A stretch of 24,583 nucleotides of DNA, taken from assembly GCA_002482765.1 (NCBI GenBank), contig DLGP01000123.1, positions 48,210 to 72,792 on the forward strand, in the 5' to 3' direction. The position numbers and the translations under genes were made by a program. This document shows, one piece after another, positions 15,493 through 22,878 of the stretch. The stretch is from Alphaproteobacteria bacterium UBA7691. Its GTDB lineage: Bacteria > Pseudomonadota > Alphaproteobacteria > Ferrovibrionales > Ferrovibrionaceae. How positions within the stretch are numbered: position 1 is the first letter of the stretch; each line of letters begins with the position of its first letter. The notes under the pieces are model-generated. The model saw nothing but the letters and a program-made list of their open reading frames with translations. It was not told the origin of the DNA and made no database searches.

Positions 15493-16776
15493 TCAGGAAA
15501 TCAGCCGGCGCAGATCACCCAGGCTGGCGGGCAATGCTTGCAGGCGGCGGCCGATGCGGCTGAACACGGTGTCGCTGGTCACCAGGCGGCCGTTGCGGCC
15601 AATCGGGCAGCTATCGGCGCCGGTGGCGATGCTGTTGCCTAGATCGAGAGCAAAAACCAGCCGCATCTGTTCCGGCGAGCCGGGCAGCGCCAGGGCAAAT
15701 TCGCGCCGGTCGCCATCAGCCTCACCGCGCAGGCCGATCAGCTTGGCGGGAAAACTGCCGCGCTGGCCGGCGATGTCGATTTCAGCCCGTGCCTCATCGC
15801 CAATCGCCAGCAATTCGGGGTCGCGGCGATCCCGCAGCACTTCAAAAAACAGCCGGCGGCAATCAACAATCTGCGCCAGGGCGGCGCCGGTGCCAACCGT
15901 GCTGCCGTTGCTTTCCATGAAGCGCCACAGGATGCCATCCACTGGCGCCAGCACGGCGGCCACGCCGGTCATTTCGCGGCGGCGCCGTTCGGCTGCCAAC
16001 TGGCGTTCCAACTGGCCGCGCTCGGCTTCGAGATCGGCTTTGCGGGTGGCCAGGCTGAGGCGCTGCAATTCGATCTCGTCGCGGCGCTGCTGCGAATAGG
16101 GGGCATTGTTGTAGGAATCGCTGAGATAGACACCATGTGAAGCGGCGTCGCGTTCCTGCTGCACTCTTTCCAGGTTTTTTTTCAGGGCCACCACATCGGC
16201 CTGTGCCGCCTCGGCCTCGGCGCGGCGGCGATCCAGTTCAGCCGCGCTGGCAAAGGAATTGGCTGCCAGCGGCACGATGCGCTGCAATTGCGCTCGCAGC
16301 AAAGCGGCATTGGCTTCGCCCTGTTTGACCCGCGCCGCCGCCGTGGCGATCTGTGCGTCCAGATTGGCCATCACGGCAAGGCGGAATCTGTCGCTATCGG
16401 CTTTCAGCCGTTCCAGGAATGGCGTCAGGCCCGCCAATTGTGTGTCCAGGCCCTGGATGCGCTCGTCCAGGCCCTGGGCCTGGGCCAGCAGATTGGCCAG
16501 CCGCACATCGCGGTCGGGCGGGTCGCGCAGCATGGCGATGGGCTGGCCGCGCAGCACACGCTGGCCGGCGCGGATATCGCCATAGGCCAGTTGACCATCA
16601 ATGGCAGCCCGCAATGTCACCAGGTCGGCATTAACATGGCCAACCGGATGCTGGGCGTAGAATACCCCCGGCACCAGGGCATAGCCGAACACGCCCAGCA
16701 GCAGCAGGCCAAGGCCAATGCGAAACAGGCGGCCGAGCGGTAGGGACTTGGTGGCGGACTTGGCTGGATCGGACAT
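15493..16776 (-). CDS. HlyD-family membrane fusion/periplasmic adaptor protein for polysaccharide export
   Basis: This is a membrane fusion protein of 427 residues. One membrane segment lies near the N-terminus (LFRIGLGLLLLGVFGYALVPG), followed by a barrel-sandwich half-motif (ADLVTLRAAIDGQLAYGDIRAGQRVLRGQ), a long alpha-helical coiled-coil hairpin with many Arg/Glu/Gln residues, and the second half-motif (VAAVLAPVDGILWRFMESNGSTVGTGAALAQIV). Such proteins bridge the inner membrane and periplasm. The ATG at 16776 is preferred for its MSDPAKS start; a TTG at 16833 would add 19 residues and has GGAG 10 bases upstream. It lies 7 bases ahead of the GT2-PilZ synthase, which points to a shared job in making and exporting a polymer. 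The pairing resembles the BgsB/BgsA set for mixed-linkage beta-glucan in Sinorhizobium (family knowledge, not tested here). Confidence 0.85.
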   Translation of the reverse strand: MSDPAKSATKSLPLGRLFRIGLGLLLLGVFGYALVPGVFYAQHPVGHVNADLVTLRAAIDGQLAYGDIRAGQRVLRGQPIAMLRDPPDRDVRLANLLAQAQGLDERIQGLDTQLAGLTPFLERLKADSDRFRLAVMANLDAQIATAAARVKQGEANAALLRAQLQRIVPLAANSFASAAELDRRRAEAEAAQADVVALKKNLERVQQERDAASHGVYLSDSYNNAPYSQQRRDEIELQRLSLATRKADLEAERGQLERQLAAERRRREMTGVAAVLAPVDGILWRFMESNGSTVGTGAALAQIVDCRRLFFEVLRDRRDPELLAIGDEARAEIDIAGQRGSFPAKLIGLRGEADGDRREFALALPGSPEQMRLVFALDLGNSIATGADSCPIGRNGRLVTSDTVFSRIGRRLQALPASLGDLRRLIS

Positions 16777-17066
16777 AGGCTCTTCGATACGGGACAGGGA
16801 TGGATGGTAATGTGGAGTAGAATGCCGATACAACCAAAAAAACTCCAGATAGCTTAACGTTTATACCCTCGCCAAGCCACCTATCCTGTAGCGTGTAGTG
16901 ATTTTATCTGATTGATTCAAATGAGTTTTCGCTAATCAGCGAAATGTTGTAACGAAACTTGACGTTTCCGGCCGCTGAAAGCGCAGATAAACCGCAATTA
17001 GTTGTTGTCGTTTGCAGCGCACACATACAATATATCGTCAGTGTTTCGCTGGTAAGGATATGCGTC
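16777..17066. promoter_or_regulatory. Divergent intergenic region between the exopolysaccharide pair and the aldo/keto reductase
   Basis: This AT-richer stretch of about 290 bases separates two divergent starts. For the rightward gene, TTGTTG (17002-17007) and TACAAT (17026-17031) with 18-base spacing form a fair sigma-70-like promoter, giving a leader of about 30 bases. For the leftward operon, a TATAAA-like box reads on the minus strand near 16860-16865 without a clear -35. Two dyads are visible: TTTCGCT-AATC-AGCGAAA (16927-16944) and GAAAC-TTGAC-GTTTC (16954-16968). Either may be an operator. No RNA gene or ORF with family similarity is evident here. Confidence 0.4.
16927..16944. repeat. 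Perfect 7-bp inverted repeat, possible operator
   Basis: TTTCGCT and AGCGAAA are perfect complements across a 4-base AATC loop. The dyad lies between the two divergent transcription units, about 150 bases from the exopolysaccharide start and 120 from the reductase start. It has no adjacent T-tract, so it looks more like a protein-binding dyad than a terminator. The binding factor is unknown. Confidence 0.45.
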
Positions 17067-18125
17067 ATGGAGTTTCGTCGTCTGGGTCGTACTGATATCC
17101 AGGTGAGCCTGATCTGCCTGGGAACCATGACCTGGGGCGAGCAGAACAGCGAAGCCGAGGCGCATGCCCAGCTTGATTATGCGCTGGAGCGCGGCATCAC
17201 GTTCCTGGATGCTGCCGAGATGTATCCGGTGCCGCCCAAGGCGGAAACCCAGGGCCGCACCGAAAGTTACATCGGCTCGTGGCTCAAGGCGCGCAAGAAT
17301 CGTGACAAGGTGGTGATTGCCACCAAGGTGGCCGGGCGCGGCGGTGGCCCGCGTGGCGAATTCGGCTGGCTGCGCGATAGCGGATTGCCGCCGGATTTGA
17401 GCCGCAAGCAGATTTTCGAGGCGGTCGACAAAAGCCTGAAGCGGCTTGGCACCGATTATATCGATCTCTACCAGACCCATTGGCCGGATCGTGTGACGAC
17501 CAATTTTGGCCGCAGCGAGTATCCCTATAATGATGAAGACTCGGTGCCGATCAGCGAGACGCTGGCGGCGATGGCCGAGCTGATCAAGATGGGCAAGATT
17601 CGCGCTTTTGGCGTTTCCAACGAAACCGCCTGGGGCGTGATGCGCCATGTCGCCGCGGCCGAGGCGGATGCCCTGCTGCCGCGCATCGCCACGATCCAGA
17701 ATCCCTATAACCTGCTTAATCGCTGGTATGAGGCGTCGCTGTCAGAAGTGGCGCAGCGCGAGGCTGTGGGCCTGCTGGCTTATTCGCCCTTGGCGATGGG
17801 TGTGCTGGCCGGCAAATATCTCGGCGGCGCCAAGCCGGCCGGCGCCCGGCTCAGCCTGTTCACCCGCTTCACGCGCTATTCCAATCCGCAGGTTGAGCGC
17901 GCTACTGAACGGTATGTTGCCCTGGCACGCCAGCATGGCCTGGACCCGGCGCAGATGGCGCTGGCTTTTGTCAACGCGCAGCCTTTCCTTACCGCCAATA
18001 TCATCGGCGCCACCAGCCTGGCGCAGCTCAAGGCGGATATCGACAGCATCAACATCAAACTGCCGCAGGAGGTGCTCGACGGCATTGCAGCGATCCATCG
18101 CGATCAACCCAATCCTGCCGCCTGA
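17067..18125 (+). CDS. NADP(H)-dependent aldo/keto reductase (Tas-like)
   Basis: This is a cytoplasmic (alpha/beta)8-barrel oxidoreductase of 352 residues that reduces carbonyl compounds with NADPH. The start MEFRRLGRTDIQVS is typical of the family. The catalytic tetrad is visible as Asp48 and Tyr53 (FLDAAEMYPVPP), Lys87 (VVIATKVAG) and His138 (LYQTHWPDR). The AEMYPVPP and GESYIGSWL-like segments (here TESYIGSWLKAR) match the Tas subgroup of E. coli. The late IIGATSLAQLKADID block is the cofactor-binding part. AAGGA (17054-17058) lies 8 bases before the ATG, which decides this start over longer in-frame options. It appears to be a single-gene unit. The physiological substrate is not predictable; Tas-like proteins have been linked to tyrosine-auxotroph suppression and general carbonyl reduction. 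Confidence 0.92.
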   Translation: MEFRRLGRTDIQVSLICLGTMTWGEQNSEAEAHAQLDYALERGITFLDAAEMYPVPPKAETQGRTESYIGSWLKARKNRDKVVIATKVAGRGGGPRGEFGWLRDSGLPPDLSRKQIFEAVDKSLKRLGTDYIDLYQTHWPDRVTTNFGRSEYPYNDEDSVPISETLAAMAELIKMGKIRAFGVSNETAWGVMRHVAAAEADALLPRIATIQNPYNLLNRWYEASLSEVAQREAVGLLAYSPLAMGVLAGKYLGGAKPAGARLSLFTRFTRYSNPQVERATERYVALARQHGLDPAQMALAFVNAQPFLTANIIGATSLAQLKADIDSINIKLPQEVLDGIAAIHRDQPNPAA

Positions 18126-18206
18126 TCTGCCTTAGCCGGCCGGGCGGCTGGCCAGCCTCGCGGCGCACCCCGTCGCGGGAAGCCCCTCGTGAGAGGAGTA
18201 CCGCTT

Positions 18207-18869
18207 ATGGTCCGTCTCTTCGTTGCGCTTTCAATGCCTGAGGCCACTGCATCGGCCCTGAGCGAATTATGTTCCGGCCTGCCCGGCGCCCGCTGGGTCA
18301 ACCCCGAGCAATTCCATCTCACGCTGCGTTTCATCGGCGAAGTGGATGGCCGCACCGCCCGCCATGTGGCGGATGAACTGGCCGGCATCCAGATGCCCAG
18401 CTTTGATCTGGCGCTGCATGGGGTTGGCACTTTCGGCGACAAGCGCGCCGCCCGCAGCCTGTGGGCCGGCACGCGGCCGGCGCCGGGGCTGGACCGGCTG
18501 CATGAAAAGATCGATGGCGCCATGGCGCGGCTCGGTCTGCCGCCGGATAGGCGTAAATTTGCGCCGCATGTCACCCTGGCGCGGCTCAACCAGCCACCGA
18601 TAGATCGGCTTGGTGCCTATCTGGTGCATCATGCGTTGTTCAGCGCCCCGGCCTTCAGTTGCGACCGCTTCGTGCTCTATTCCAGCTTTCTCTCGCATGG
18701 CGGCGCGATCTATACGCCGGAGCGGGTTTATCGCCTGGATGGATATGACGATCATGCCTGGATGGCTGACGAGGCGGAGGATTGGGAACGCGCCGAGGAA
18801 GCCCGCGAGCGTGAATCCTGGGAACAGGAACGCCGCGCTTTCATGCCGGCCTATGGCTATGGTGATTAG
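18207..18869 (+). CDS. thpR: RNA 2',3'-cyclic phosphodiesterase (2H/LigT family) with acidic C-terminal tail
   Basis: ThpR (LigT) opens 2',3'-cyclic phosphates on RNA and can ligate tRNA halves in vitro. The 220-residue protein has the two catalytic motifs of the 2H family: HLTL (His37, Thr39) and HVTL (His121, Thr123), with RLFVALSMPE at the start and RFVLYSSFLSHGGAIYTPERVYRL at the end of the domain. GAGAGGAG (18191-18198) sits 8 bases before the ATG, so I choose 18207 over an in-frame start 6 codons upstream. After residue 180 comes an unusual tail of about 40 residues, rich in Glu, Arg and Trp and ending AFMPAYGYGD, that the core enzyme does not need. The cobB gene follows after only 5 bases, so both are probably one operon. 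Confidence 0.92.
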   Translation: MVRLFVALSMPEATASALSELCSGLPGARWVNPEQFHLTLRFIGEVDGRTARHVADELAGIQMPSFDLALHGVGTFGDKRAARSLWAGTRPAPGLDRLHEKIDGAMARLGLPPDRRKFAPHVTLARLNQPPIDRLGAYLVHHALFSAPAFSCDRFVLYSSFLSHGGAIYTPERVYRLDGYDDHAWMADEAEDWERAEEARERESWEQERRAFMPAYGYGD

Positions 18870-18874
18870 CTGAC

Positions 18875-19576
18875 ATGGCCTTGCGCTATCAATCACTGGT
18901 GATCCTGACCGGCGCCGGCATCTCGGCGGAATCCGGCCTTGGCACGTTTCGCGACAAGGACGGGCTGTGGACACAATATGATCTGCGTGATGTAGCCACG
19001 CCGGAAGGTTTTGCGCGCAATCCCGCCCTGGTGCATGAATTCTACAATGCGCGGCGCCGCAATCTGCTGGAGGCTGCGCCCAATCCGGCCCATGCCGCGC
19101 TGGCTGATCTGGAGCGCCAATGGCCGGGGGATTTTCTGCTGGTGACGCAGAATGTGGATGACCTGCATGAGCGCGCCGGCTCGACCCGGCTGCTGCATAT
19201 GCATGGCGAATTGCTCAAGATACGCTGCGAGAATTGCGGCGATCAGCGCGAATGCCGGCAGGATATCGACCTTGCCACGGCCTGCCCGGCCTGTGGCACG
19301 CCGGGCTATCTGCGGCCGCATGTGGTGTGGTTCGGCGAGATGCCGCTTGGCATGGCGCAGATCGAGCAGGCGCTGGCCGCCTGCGACCTGTTCATCTCCA
19401 TCGGCACGTCGGGCAATGTCTATCCGGCGGCCGGTTTTGTTGCCGAAGCGCGGCGCCAGGGCGCGCATACGGTGGAGCTGAACCTGGAGCCTTCAGAGGG
19501 CCATAGCGTGTTTGCCGAAAAACGCTACGGCCCGGCCTCCGAGATTGTGCCGGCCTTTTTGCGCGGGTTGATTTAG
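18875..19576 (+). CDS. cobB: NAD-dependent protein deacylase, Sir2/CobB class
   Basis: CobB removes acetyl or succinyl groups from protein lysines, consuming NAD. The 233-residue protein has the Rossmann NAD motifs GAGISAESGLGTFR (13-26) and TQNVDDLHERAG (91-102), the catalytic His110 in MHGEL, and a zinc knuckle with Cys118, Cys121, Cys137 and Cys140 (CENC, CPAC). Tyr57 and Arg60 in FYNARRR match the Tyr/Arg pair that lets class III sirtuins bind succinyl- or malonyl-lysine, so desuccinylation is likely. It lies 5 bases after thpR with a weak GGTGAT ribosome site inside the thpR end. Its stop overlaps that of the convergent metallopeptidase by 4 bases. The class is secure; targets are unknown. 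Confidence 0.95.
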   Translation: MALRYQSLVILTGAGISAESGLGTFRDKDGLWTQYDLRDVATPEGFARNPALVHEFYNARRRNLLEAAPNPAHAALADLERQWPGDFLLVTQNVDDLHERAGSTRLLHMHGELLKIRCENCGDQRECRQDIDLATACPACGTPGYLRPHVVWFGEMPLGMAQIEQALAACDLFISIGTSGNVYPAAGFVAEARRQGAHTVELNLEPSEGHSVFAEKRYGPASEIVPAFLRGLI

Positions 19577-19989
19577 TCGGTCGCCGCCTCGATCCGCTCC
19601 ATGTCGTCGTCGGAGAGGCCAAAATGGTGGCCGATCTCGTGGATCAGCACATGGCGCACCACGCGGCCAAGCGGCTCGCCGGTTTCGCACCAGTAATCCA
19701 GCATCGGCCGGCGATAGAGGAAAATCAGCGCCGGCATGGTGCCGGTGGCGGCGGTTTCCTCGGCCAGCAGGCTGCCGCCGTGATACAGGCCCAGCAGTTC
19801 GAAGGGGTTTTCAATCCCCATCGCCGCCAGCACTTCGTCATCGGCGAATTCCTCGATGCGGAACGGGATGCCTTCCAGGTAGCGGCCCAGGGCCGGCATC
19901 AGGCGGGAGCGCTCGCTTTCGGCCAGCGCGGCAATGTCGTCGAGGCTCGGCGCCAGGCGCTCCGCACCGATATGTGAATGGCTGGCCAT
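19573..19989 (-). CDS. Small zincin-like metallopeptidase family protein (MMP-like, DUF1025 type)
   Basis: This cytoplasmic 138-residue protein has no signal peptide. Its key site is HEIGHHFGLSDDDM (117-130). The HExxH zinc motif, the FG(L/I)SD step and a downstream acidic residue match the minimal metalloprotease family PF06262, found widely in Alphaproteobacteria and Actinobacteria. The PFELLGLYHG block (about 62-71) and LIFLYRRP strand are also typical. The ATG at 19989 is preferred; an in-frame opening further upstream to 20097 only overlaps the divergent dehydratase region. No clear Shine-Dalgarno is visible. Function in vivo is not established for this family, so I name only the class. 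It converges on cobB with a 4-base overlap of stop codons. Confidence 0.85.
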   Translation of the reverse strand: MASHSHIGAERLAPSLDDIAALAESERSRLMPALGRYLEGIPFRIEEFADDEVLAAMGIENPFELLGLYHGGSLLAEETAATGTMPALIFLYRRPMLDYWCETGEPLGRVVRHVLIHEIGHHFGLSDDDMERIEAATD

Positions 19990-20083
19990 GCGGCGTGTTG
20001 TCCCAGGTGGTTGCGGTGAAACTATGTCCGAGATAGGTAAACGCAACGGCAACTTTTGTATAGCGCGAGAGCAGGGGGCTTCC

Positions 20084-20398
20084 ATGGCCATTGCCAAGCT
20101 GGCGGGCGTTGAACGCGAGGCGGCGCTGAACGAATTAAGCGCCTGGGCCTTGGTGCCAGGTCGGGATGCAATTCAGCGCAGCCTGCGCTTCAAGGATTTC
20201 AACGTCGCTTTTGGCTTCATGGCGCGGATTGCCTTGGCGGCCGAAAAGGCGGATCACCACCCGGAATGGTTCAATGTGTGGAACCGCGTCGATATCCTGC
20301 TCACCACCCATGATGCCGGCGGCCTGAGCCAGCGCGATATTTTGCTCGCGCGCATCATTGATCAAGCAGCAGCGGAAATGGGAGGCAAGGCATCATGA
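20084..20398 (+). CDS. phhB: Pterin-4a-carbinolamine dehydratase (PhhB/PCD)
   Basis: This enzyme dehydrates 4a-hydroxy-tetrahydropterin, recycling the cofactor of phenylalanine hydroxylase. It is small (104 residues) and cytoplasmic. The signature runs ADHHPEWFNVWNRVDILLTTHDAGGL: His58, His59 and Pro60, the aromatic residues, His76 and the late Asp85 all match the family pattern. AGGGGG (20073-20078) lies 5 bases before the ATG at 20084; longer in-frame starts reach into the divergent gene and lack family sequence. It overlaps SCO1 by 4 bases (ATGA), so the two are probably co-translated, an odd pairing because SCO1 works in copper delivery. No phenylalanine hydroxylase is nearby. A role as a transcriptional coactivator, known for the animal homologue, cannot be judged here. 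Confidence 0.93.
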   Translation: MAIAKLAGVEREAALNELSAWALVPGRDAIQRSLRFKDFNVAFGFMARIALAAEKADHHPEWFNVWNRVDILLTTHDAGGLSQRDILLARIIDQAAAEMGGKAS

Positions 20399-21012
20399 AT
20401 ACGGCAATGCGCGGTCTGCTGCGCGGCGTGATTGTGGCCGCGTTGGCTGCGGCTTTGGCTTTCGGCGGCTTTGCCCTGGTGAGTTGGCTTGAGGGCGGCG
20501 AGCGACAGGAAGCCGGTATCGGCGAAGTCAGCATTGGCGGCCCCTACAGCCTGACGGATCAGGAAGGCCGCAGCGTCACCGACAAGGATTTTCGCGGCAA
20601 GCTGCAACTGGTGTATTTCGGCTTCACCTCCTGCCCGGATATCTGCCCCACCGCGTTGCAGACTGTAGCTATCGCGCTGGACGAGATGGGCGTTGCCGCA
20701 GCCGAGCAGGTGGTGCCGATCCTGATCACGGTTGATCCCGAACGCGACACCGTGGCGGCGATGAAGGAATATGTGCAGAGTTTTCACGAGCGCATGGTGG
20801 GCCTGACCGGCACGCCGGAGCAGATTGCCGCAGTGGCGAAGTCGTATCGCGTGTATTATCAGAAAGTGAAGCTGCCGAATTCCAGCCTGGATTACTCGGT
20901 GGATCATTCCGGCTTTCTCTATCTGATGAGCCGCGATGGCAAATATGTGGCGCATTTTCGCCACAACGCCACGCCGGAAGAAATAGCCAAGCGAGTCAAG
21001 GCGGCGCTCTGA
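20395..21012 (+). CDS. SCO1/SenC-family copper chaperone/thioredoxin-fold protein, membrane-anchored
   Basis: SCO proteins bind copper and help build the CuA site of cytochrome c oxidase, or act as thiol reductants for it. The 205-residue protein has an N-terminal membrane anchor (about residues 8-30, GVIVAALAAALAFGGFALVSW) that places the thioredoxin fold in the periplasm. The copper ligands are Cys80 and Cys84 in SCPDIC and His171 in DYSVDHSG. GFTSCPDICPT and VPILITVDPERDT are diagnostic for the family. It overlaps the upstream dehydratase by 4 bases and is followed 10 bases later by an intrinsic terminator. No oxidase genes are nearby, so the partner must be elsewhere. Confidence 0.94.
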   Translation: MNTAMRGLLRGVIVAALAAALAFGGFALVSWLEGGERQEAGIGEVSIGGPYSLTDQEGRSVTDKDFRGKLQLVYFGFTSCPDICPTALQTVAIALDEMGVAAAEQVVPILITVDPERDTVAAMKEYVQSFHERMVGLTGTPEQIAAVAKSYRVYYQKVKLPNSSLDYSVDHSGFLYLMSRDGKYVAHFRHNATPEEIAKRVKAAL

Positions 21013-21022
21013 ACCGTAGCAG

Positions 21023-21057
21023 CCCGGCAGGTCAAGAGCCTGTCCGGGAAATTTTTT
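21023..21057 (+). terminator. Intrinsic terminator after the phhB-SCO1 operon
   Basis: CCCGGCAGG (21023-21031) pairs with CCTGTCCGGG (21039-21048), with one bulged base and a TCAAGAG loop. It is followed by AAA and six T residues (21052-21057). This is the clearest Rho-independent terminator in the window and separates the SCO1 operon from phaZ. Confidence 0.85.
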
Positions 21058-21159
21058 GCAGTGCAAAATTTAACTATTCTTGGTGTCTTTTTGTTGTAAT
21101 GCTATTCGGGTCAATGGATCGAACGCTTGTTCGGTCGGCAATTCAGGGGTGGGACCCGG

Positions 21160-22389
21160 ATGCTCTATCAACTGCACGAATGGCAGCATGCTGCCATGGC
21201 ACCGATGCGTATGGTTGCCGAAGCACATGCCAATCTGCTGAACCTGCCGTATCTGCCGGCAAACTTCACGCCGGTGGCGCGCGGTCTGGCGGCCGGGCTG
21301 GAAGTGTTTGAGCGCATCACACGGCGTTATGACAAGCCGAAATTCGGCTTTGAAAGCACCATGGTGCGCGGCAAGCGCCATGCAGTGAGCGAGCAGGTGA
21401 CCCTGCGGCTGCCCTTCTGCCAGCTTAAACATTTCAAGCGTGAAGGCGTGGAGCCGGGCCGTGATCCCAAGCTGCTGATCGTGGCGCCGCTTTCCGGCCA
21501 TTATGCCACGTTGCTGCGCGGCACGGCGGAAGCCATGCTGCCCAATCACGAGGTTTACATCACCGATTGGCGCGATGCGCGCCAGGTGCCGCTGCGCGAG
21601 GGCGCTTTCGGCCTGGATGATTACATCGACTATGTGATCCAGTTCCTGCACCATCTTGGCCCCAACACCCATGTGATGGGCGTGTGCCAGCCCAGCGTGC
21701 CGGTGCTGGCGGCGGTGGCGCTGATGAATCAGGCGCGCGATGCCAATAGCCCGGCTTCGATGACCCTGATGGGCGGCCCGATTGATACCCGGCTCAGCCC
21801 CACCGTGCCCAACACGCTGGCGCAGGAACGCTCGATTGAGTGGTTTGAGCATTCGGTGATCAATCATGTGCCGGTGAATTATCCGGGTTTCATGCGTCGG
21901 GTTTATCCTGGCTTCATCCAGCTCAGCGGCTTCATGAGCATGAACCTGGATCGCCATGTTGGCGCCCATGTGCGGCTGTTCCACCATCTGATCCAGGGCG
22001 ATGGCGACAGCGCCCGGCAGCATAAGACCTTCTACGACGAATATCTCTCGGTGATGGACCTGCCGGCGGAATATTATCTGGAGACGGTGCAGCGTGTGTT
22101 TCAGGAACATCTGCTGCCGCTGCGGCGTTTCCCTTGGCGCGGCCAGATCGTTGATACCAATGCCATCGACCGCACCGCTTTGTTCACCGTGGAAGGTGAG
22201 CTGGATGATATTTCCGGCATCGGCCAGACCCATGCGGCGCATACCATCTGCGAACGTATCCCGAATGCCAAGCGCGAGCATTATCTGCAAGCCGGCGTGG
22301 GGCATTACGGTGTGTTCAACGGCCGCCGCTGGCGCGAGGAAATCGCCCCGCGTGTCACCGCGTTCATCGCCAAGCATAACAAGCGCTGA
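21160..22389 (+). CDS. phaZ: Intracellular polyhydroxyalkanoate depolymerase (PhaZ, PHB type)
   Basis: PhaZ hydrolyses stored polyhydroxybutyrate granules to 3-hydroxybutyrate when carbon runs short. The 409-residue protein starts MLYQLHEWQHAAMAPMR, typical of the intracellular family. It uses a cysteine nucleophile instead of the usual lipase serine: GVCQPSVPVLA has Cys176 in a lipase-box-like turn. The rest of the triad is an aspartate in VEGELDDISG (349 or 350) and His382 in GVGHYGVFNGRRW. GGGA (21151-21154) lies 5 bases before the ATG at 21160, which I prefer to a TTG at 21127. It has its own upstream gap after the SCO1 terminator. The enzyme implies that this organism stores PHB; no synthase or phasin gene is visible. 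The family is secure. Confidence 0.94.
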   Translation: MLYQLHEWQHAAMAPMRMVAEAHANLLNLPYLPANFTPVARGLAAGLEVFERITRRYDKPKFGFESTMVRGKRHAVSEQVTLRLPFCQLKHFKREGVEPGRDPKLLIVAPLSGHYATLLRGTAEAMLPNHEVYITDWRDARQVPLREGAFGLDDYIDYVIQFLHHLGPNTHVMGVCQPSVPVLAAVALMNQARDANSPASMTLMGGPIDTRLSPTVPNTLAQERSIEWFEHSVINHVPVNYPGFMRRVYPGFIQLSGFMSMNLDRHVGAHVRLFHHLIQGDGDSARQHKTFYDEYLSVMDLPAEYYLETVQRVFQEHLLPLRRFPWRGQIVDTNAIDRTALFTVEGELDDISGIGQTHAAHTICERIPNAKREHYLQAGVGHYGVFNGRRWREEIAPRVTAFIAKHNKR

Positions 22390-22404
22390 GGCGCATTTGC
22401 CGCG

Positions 22405-22878
22405 ATGCCGAACCCGCCGCCCTTCTGGCGCAGCAAGACGCTGAAGCAGCTGACCACCAGCGAGTGGGAATCACTCTGCGATGGCTGCGGCAAATGCTGC
22501 CTCTACCGGCTGGAAGACGATGATGGCTCGCTGGAAGCCACCAATGTGGCCTGCCGCCTGCTGGATTGCAAAACCGGTGGCTGCTCGAATTATGCCAAGC
22601 GCAAGGAGATCGTGCCGGATTGCATCAAGCTGACCCCGGCTGTTGTGGCCAAGATGGATTGGCTGCCGGCCACCTGCGCCTATCGCCGGGTGCATCTCGG
22701 CAAGGATCTGCCCTGGTGGCATTATCTCAAAAGCGGCGACCGCGATCTGGTGCACAAGCTCGGCGTCTCGGTGCGCGGCAAGGCGATATCCGAATTGAAG
22801 GCCGGCCCGCTGGAGCATCACATCGTCGATTGGGTTGACGATCCCGGCCCGCCCAGGCCAAAGAAAAAACCACGCTAA
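22405..22878 (+). CDS. ycgN: YcgN/UPF0260-family cysteine cluster protein
   Basis: This is a 157-residue cytoplasmic protein of the YkgJ/YcgN cysteine-cluster family. Nine cysteines are visible: CDGCGKCC (25-32), then 50, 55, 60, 73 and 91. Their spacing suggests a metal- or cluster-binding site, and the family is annotated as possible Fe-S or zinc binding. Other conserved blocks are WESLCDGCGKCCLYRLED, PDCIKLTP, WLPATCAYR and GRDLPWWHYL-like (here GKDLPWWHYLKSG). A short Lys/Pro/Arg-rich tail closes the chain. The molecular function is unknown in all members I know of. It begins 15 bases after phaZ, so the two may share a transcript. Its stop overlaps that of the convergent ATPase by 4 bases. 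Confidence 0.9.
   Translation: MPNPPPFWRSKTLKQLTTSEWESLCDGCGKCCLYRLEDDDGSLEATNVACRLLDCKTGGCSNYAKRKEIVPDCIKLTPAVVAKMDWLPATCAYRRVHLGKDLPWWHYLKSGDRDLVHKLGVSVRGKAISELKAGPLEHHIVDWVDDPGPPRPKKKPR

Noticed and set aside
16912..16925. Possible FNR/FixK box (TTGAT-N4-ATGAG)
   Set aside because: The second half-site differs from ATCAA at two of five positions, so it is too weak to call.
18126..18206. GC-rich palindrome GGCTGGCCAGCC (18146-18157) and nearby CGCG repeats after the aldo/keto reductase
   Set aside because: It is self-complementary but has no loop or T-tract, so it is not a convincing terminator. Such palindromes are common in GC-rich DNA.
21070..22377. A 435-codon minus-strand frame opposite phaZ
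   Set aside because: It is rich in His, Gln and Arg with no motif. The + strand frame has the full PhaZ catalytic set.
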